64,000 nucleotides of DNA from Acanthochromis polyacanthus (lineage: Eukaryota > Chordata > Actinopteri > Pomacentridae): positions 36,364,215 through 36,428,214 of the forward strand of contig NC_067122.1 in the NCBI RefSeq assembly GCF_021347895.1. The letters are read 5' to 3'. Below are positions 62,001-64,000 of this stretch, piece by piece. Under the pieces are notes generated by a model. It ran no database searches. It saw only the letters and a list, made by a program, of their open reading frames with translations, and was not told where the DNA came from. Every line of letters begins with the position of its first letter. Within the stretch, counting starts at the first letter, position 1. The position numbers and the translations under genes were made by a program.

Positions 62001-62824
62001 TAGTACTAAACACTGTATAGATGGACAAGTAGATTTATGAAACACCAATCTCTTGGCTTTATCTTATATGTGATGTCACACTTTTGACTGAGTATTTAAT
62101 GTTCTTTACATGTGAAGAAAACAGTTGGAAAAAGCATTCTACCTCAATTCTTATACTCTTCTAACGTTGCAGTTGGTTTCAGCTCACAAACTTGTCCTTT
62201 TCTTTCTTACTGATGTGAATCAGCTGCATCTTTATAATATTCCGCTGCCTACTCTGCGTGGCTGCGACCTACAGCCGGTTCATAAAAGCTTTTCTATTAT
62301 GCTCCTCCAAACGCCTGCTGTCAGGTGGGTGTTAAAACACCTCTGGAGCAGAACTTTTTACTATTGCAGCAGAAAAGGCAGCAGGTAAGTGCGAGCTGCG
62401 GTTCACACTGTGGTAGAAAATGACAGAAACCACAGACCTCAGGTGGAGACCACAGCAGAAGAGATTTATGACTAACCATGTTTCCAGATGTTACAAATGT
62501 GAACTCATGATCAGTCAACAGAGCTGATTGATTTTCATCCTTTTTCCCTCCGTATGTGGGCGTCCATCTGAAAGTACGCATAAAGTCAGTGCAGTCCTAC
62601 CTTGGCTGTCGGTGGCCAGCCGGTCAGCCGTCTCCCAGTGTTCGTAGCTCCGCAGGATGTTGTTGGTGATGTTGACGTGACTGGCGGCCATGTGGTGGAT
62701 CCTCTGGGGGATCGCCACGCTGCCTGCCGACCCTGGTGCTCCTCCGGATCCCCCTCCTGCTCCCCCTCCTCCACTGCTGGCTGGAGACGGGCTGAGAGAG
62801 AGGGGAGATGGAGTCCCGTTGACC
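59025..62824 (-). CDS. aff2: AFF-family protein, last two coding exons (partial)
   Basis: AFF proteins are scaffolds of the super elongation complex acting in the nucleus. The exons on the minus strand are 62601-62824 and 59025-59146 (stop TAA 59025-59027), joined G|AC in phase 1. The first gives a Ser/Gly-rich linker ([16 protein letters not shown]), then [20 protein letters not shown] and HWETADRLA. The second gives [20 protein letters not shown], then [13 protein letters not shown] and the C-terminal EAHLL. This is the conserved C-terminal homology domain of the family. AFF2 is the neighbour of IDS in other vertebrates, which favours aff2; AFF3 has a similar tail, so the paralogue is not proven. 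Upstream exons lie beyond the window. The intron of 3.45 kb holds a repeat (59262) and a large inverted repeat (60203). Confidence 0.75.
59262..59580 (+). repeat. Dispersed repeat R, copy 2, in aff2 intron
   Basis: The same repeat as 50830-51178 in opposite orientation, with GGATTTGTTAAAGATTTCTG and ACCATGACAACAAGTGAACA conserved. Confidence 0.8.
60203..61329. mobile_element. Large inverted repeat, about 200-bp arms, in aff2 intron
   Basis: Left arm 60203-60406, right arm about 61133-61329. Shared runs, right read as complement: CCTTTTCCTTTATTGTCTCT, GCTCATTTGTATTCTCTTTC, GTGCAGCACTGTGCAAAGGT and TTATCAGTTATCTTCATATT. The spacer of about 730 bp has no recognised gene. The GCAGCACTGTGCAAAG block resembles a Tc1-type terminal repeat, but the symmetry runs about 80 bp further out, so the true ends are unclear. 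Confidence 0.85.
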
Positions 62825-63049
62825 CTGAAAACACACAACACCAGTCAGTCCAGGTGACATGAAGGGGACTAAACAGGGAGGCTGTGTGGGCTGGAGGGGC
62901 TTTTGGAGTTAAAACATGAAGACAAAGTGTTCAGGTGTTACATTCTTTTCTGAACAGCCTCAATGCTCTGTTTTCTTTATTTACGAGAATACGCCAAAAA
63001 ATTCTTCACCTCAACAGAAAACGCCACAGGAGAAAGATTGTTCTTTGCA

Positions 63050-63165
63050 ACACTGATCAACATAGTCTCCTTTAATTTCAGTGCACTTCATCCACCAATG
63101 TTCAAGCTTTACTACCCCTTTGCTGAAGAAAAACACATCTTGAACCCTCAGACTCTCCTCAAAAA
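63050..63165 (-). pseudogene. Mariner transposase C-terminal fragment
   Basis: On the minus strand VFFFSKGVVKLEHWWMKCTE is followed by IKGDYVD, which resembles the last stretch of mariner-family proteins (G-x-KL-x-RW-x-KCI-x(3)-GDYV). It is short and both sides fail. Confidence 0.45.
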
Positions 63166-63580
63166 CATGCATGACCTTTTCATCATCCAGAAAATGACGA
63201 ATACACAAGTAAGGTAACAGTGCAGGGCGGATGAGTAAAGTTCATGGAGCAACAGTTCAAAGCCTCATTTTCCTTCTTCTGCCACGTGATGCTGTGTGGA
63301 GCGACACACTGTTCTGGAGCATCAGCAGCCAGCTCCAAGCCTTCCTTTCCTTTTATTAACTGCTTGAAACATTTGACTTTTTGCAGACAGAGTTATAAGG
63401 TTTCATAGTAAATGATTAAGCCCCAAAATAGGAGTTATGTGTTTCCTGGTGATGGCAAGAACTTTGTAAAAGGCATAATAAGGCCACAGCTGGACTTGAT
63501 GACCACACATTAAGCTAGTTAGCATTTAGCATTTGTCTGAAATCCCATTTTAAAATTAAGCACTGCAATATTCACTTCAG

Positions 63581-63762
63581 GGCTGCACAGTGGTATAGTG
63601 GTTAGCACTTTCGCCTTGCAGCAAGAAGATCCCTGGTTCAAATGGGATCTTTCTGCATGGAGTTTGCATGTTCTCCCTGTGCATGCGTGGGTTTTCTCCA
63701 GGTACTCTGGGTTCCTCTCACAGTCCAAAAATATGCTGAGGTTTATTGGCTACTCTAAGCTG
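63581..63762 (+). repeat. tRNA-headed SINE, copy 3 (3' truncated)
   Basis: Head with TAGTGGTTAGCACTTTCGCC and CTGGTTCAAAT, then body GCATGGAGTTTGCATGTTCT and CACAGTCCAAAAATATGCTG. It breaks off near CATTGGC-type sequence. Confidence 0.8.
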
Positions 63763-64000
63763 TCAAAATAATCTTCTATCAATACATTAAGGGGCCAATG
63801 GGAAACAAAATCAAAACAAAAAAGAAACAACCTTATTTGTCCTCTTCAGGAAAGTAAAAGGTGGAAAGTCAAATATGTCACATGCCAGGAAGGTGCAAGC
63901 GATTTAGAGCGACATGATGCCAGCATTAACAATGTGATATTAATGCTAATTTTAATATGTTCTGTTGGCCACTAGGGGGCAGAGGGACAAGCTGTAAACA

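Noticed and set aside
1..64000. CRISPR arrays, operons, bacterial genes
   Set aside because: None seen; spliced genes and fish repeats show a eukaryotic nuclear locus.

Overview
The window is nuclear DNA of a teleost fish. Three host genes are split into exons with GT-AG introns, and the sequence between them is packed with fish-type transposons, a tRNA-headed SINE and dinucleotide microsatellites. Nothing prokaryotic is present.

Host genes. (1) Positions 425-3042 (minus) hold the first four coding exons of dcps, the scavenger mRNA decapping enzyme; the rest lies left of the window. (2) Positions 5123-23859 (plus) hold a complete-looking ids gene (iduronate 2-sulfatase, lysosomal) in 12 coding exons whose splice phases all agree, giving about 554 residues with every sulfatase active-site motif I looked for. 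A strong alternative 3' intron would swap the last residues for a different tail ending at 24015. (3) Positions 59025-62824 (minus) hold the last two coding exons of an AFF-family gene, probably aff2, which is next to IDS in other vertebrates. dcps and ids are head to head about 2 kb apart; ids and aff2 are tail to tail about 35 kb apart.

Mobile DNA. ids intron 5 (7.3 kb) holds a decayed Tc1/mariner-type transposase and, antisense to ids, a decayed reading frame of about 580 codons containing a macro-domain-like region. ids intron 9 and the 3' flank hold two copies of one hAT-type MITE, one enlarged by an A-rich tandem array. From 29.2 to 37.2 kb is a nested transposon island: two nearly identical Tc1 elements with 317-codon transposase frames, a multi-exon gene with a SWIM zinc finger, a deleted hAT (ZMYM-like) element, a broken ISL2EU/DDE_4-type transposase and a SINE. 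The SWIM gene (plus) and the DDE_4 transposase (minus) converge and may be two genes of one original element. From 40 to 63 kb come MITEs with clear target-site duplications, a hAT nested in a hAT, LINE tails, inverted repeats and a mariner fragment.

The best leads are the antisense macro-domain element, the convergent SWIM/DDE_4 pair, the C-terminal frameshift shared by both Tc1 copies, the extra 3' introns of ids compared with human, and two unrelated MITEs with telomere-like cores. Every identification rests on reading translated sequence by eye; no searches were run.
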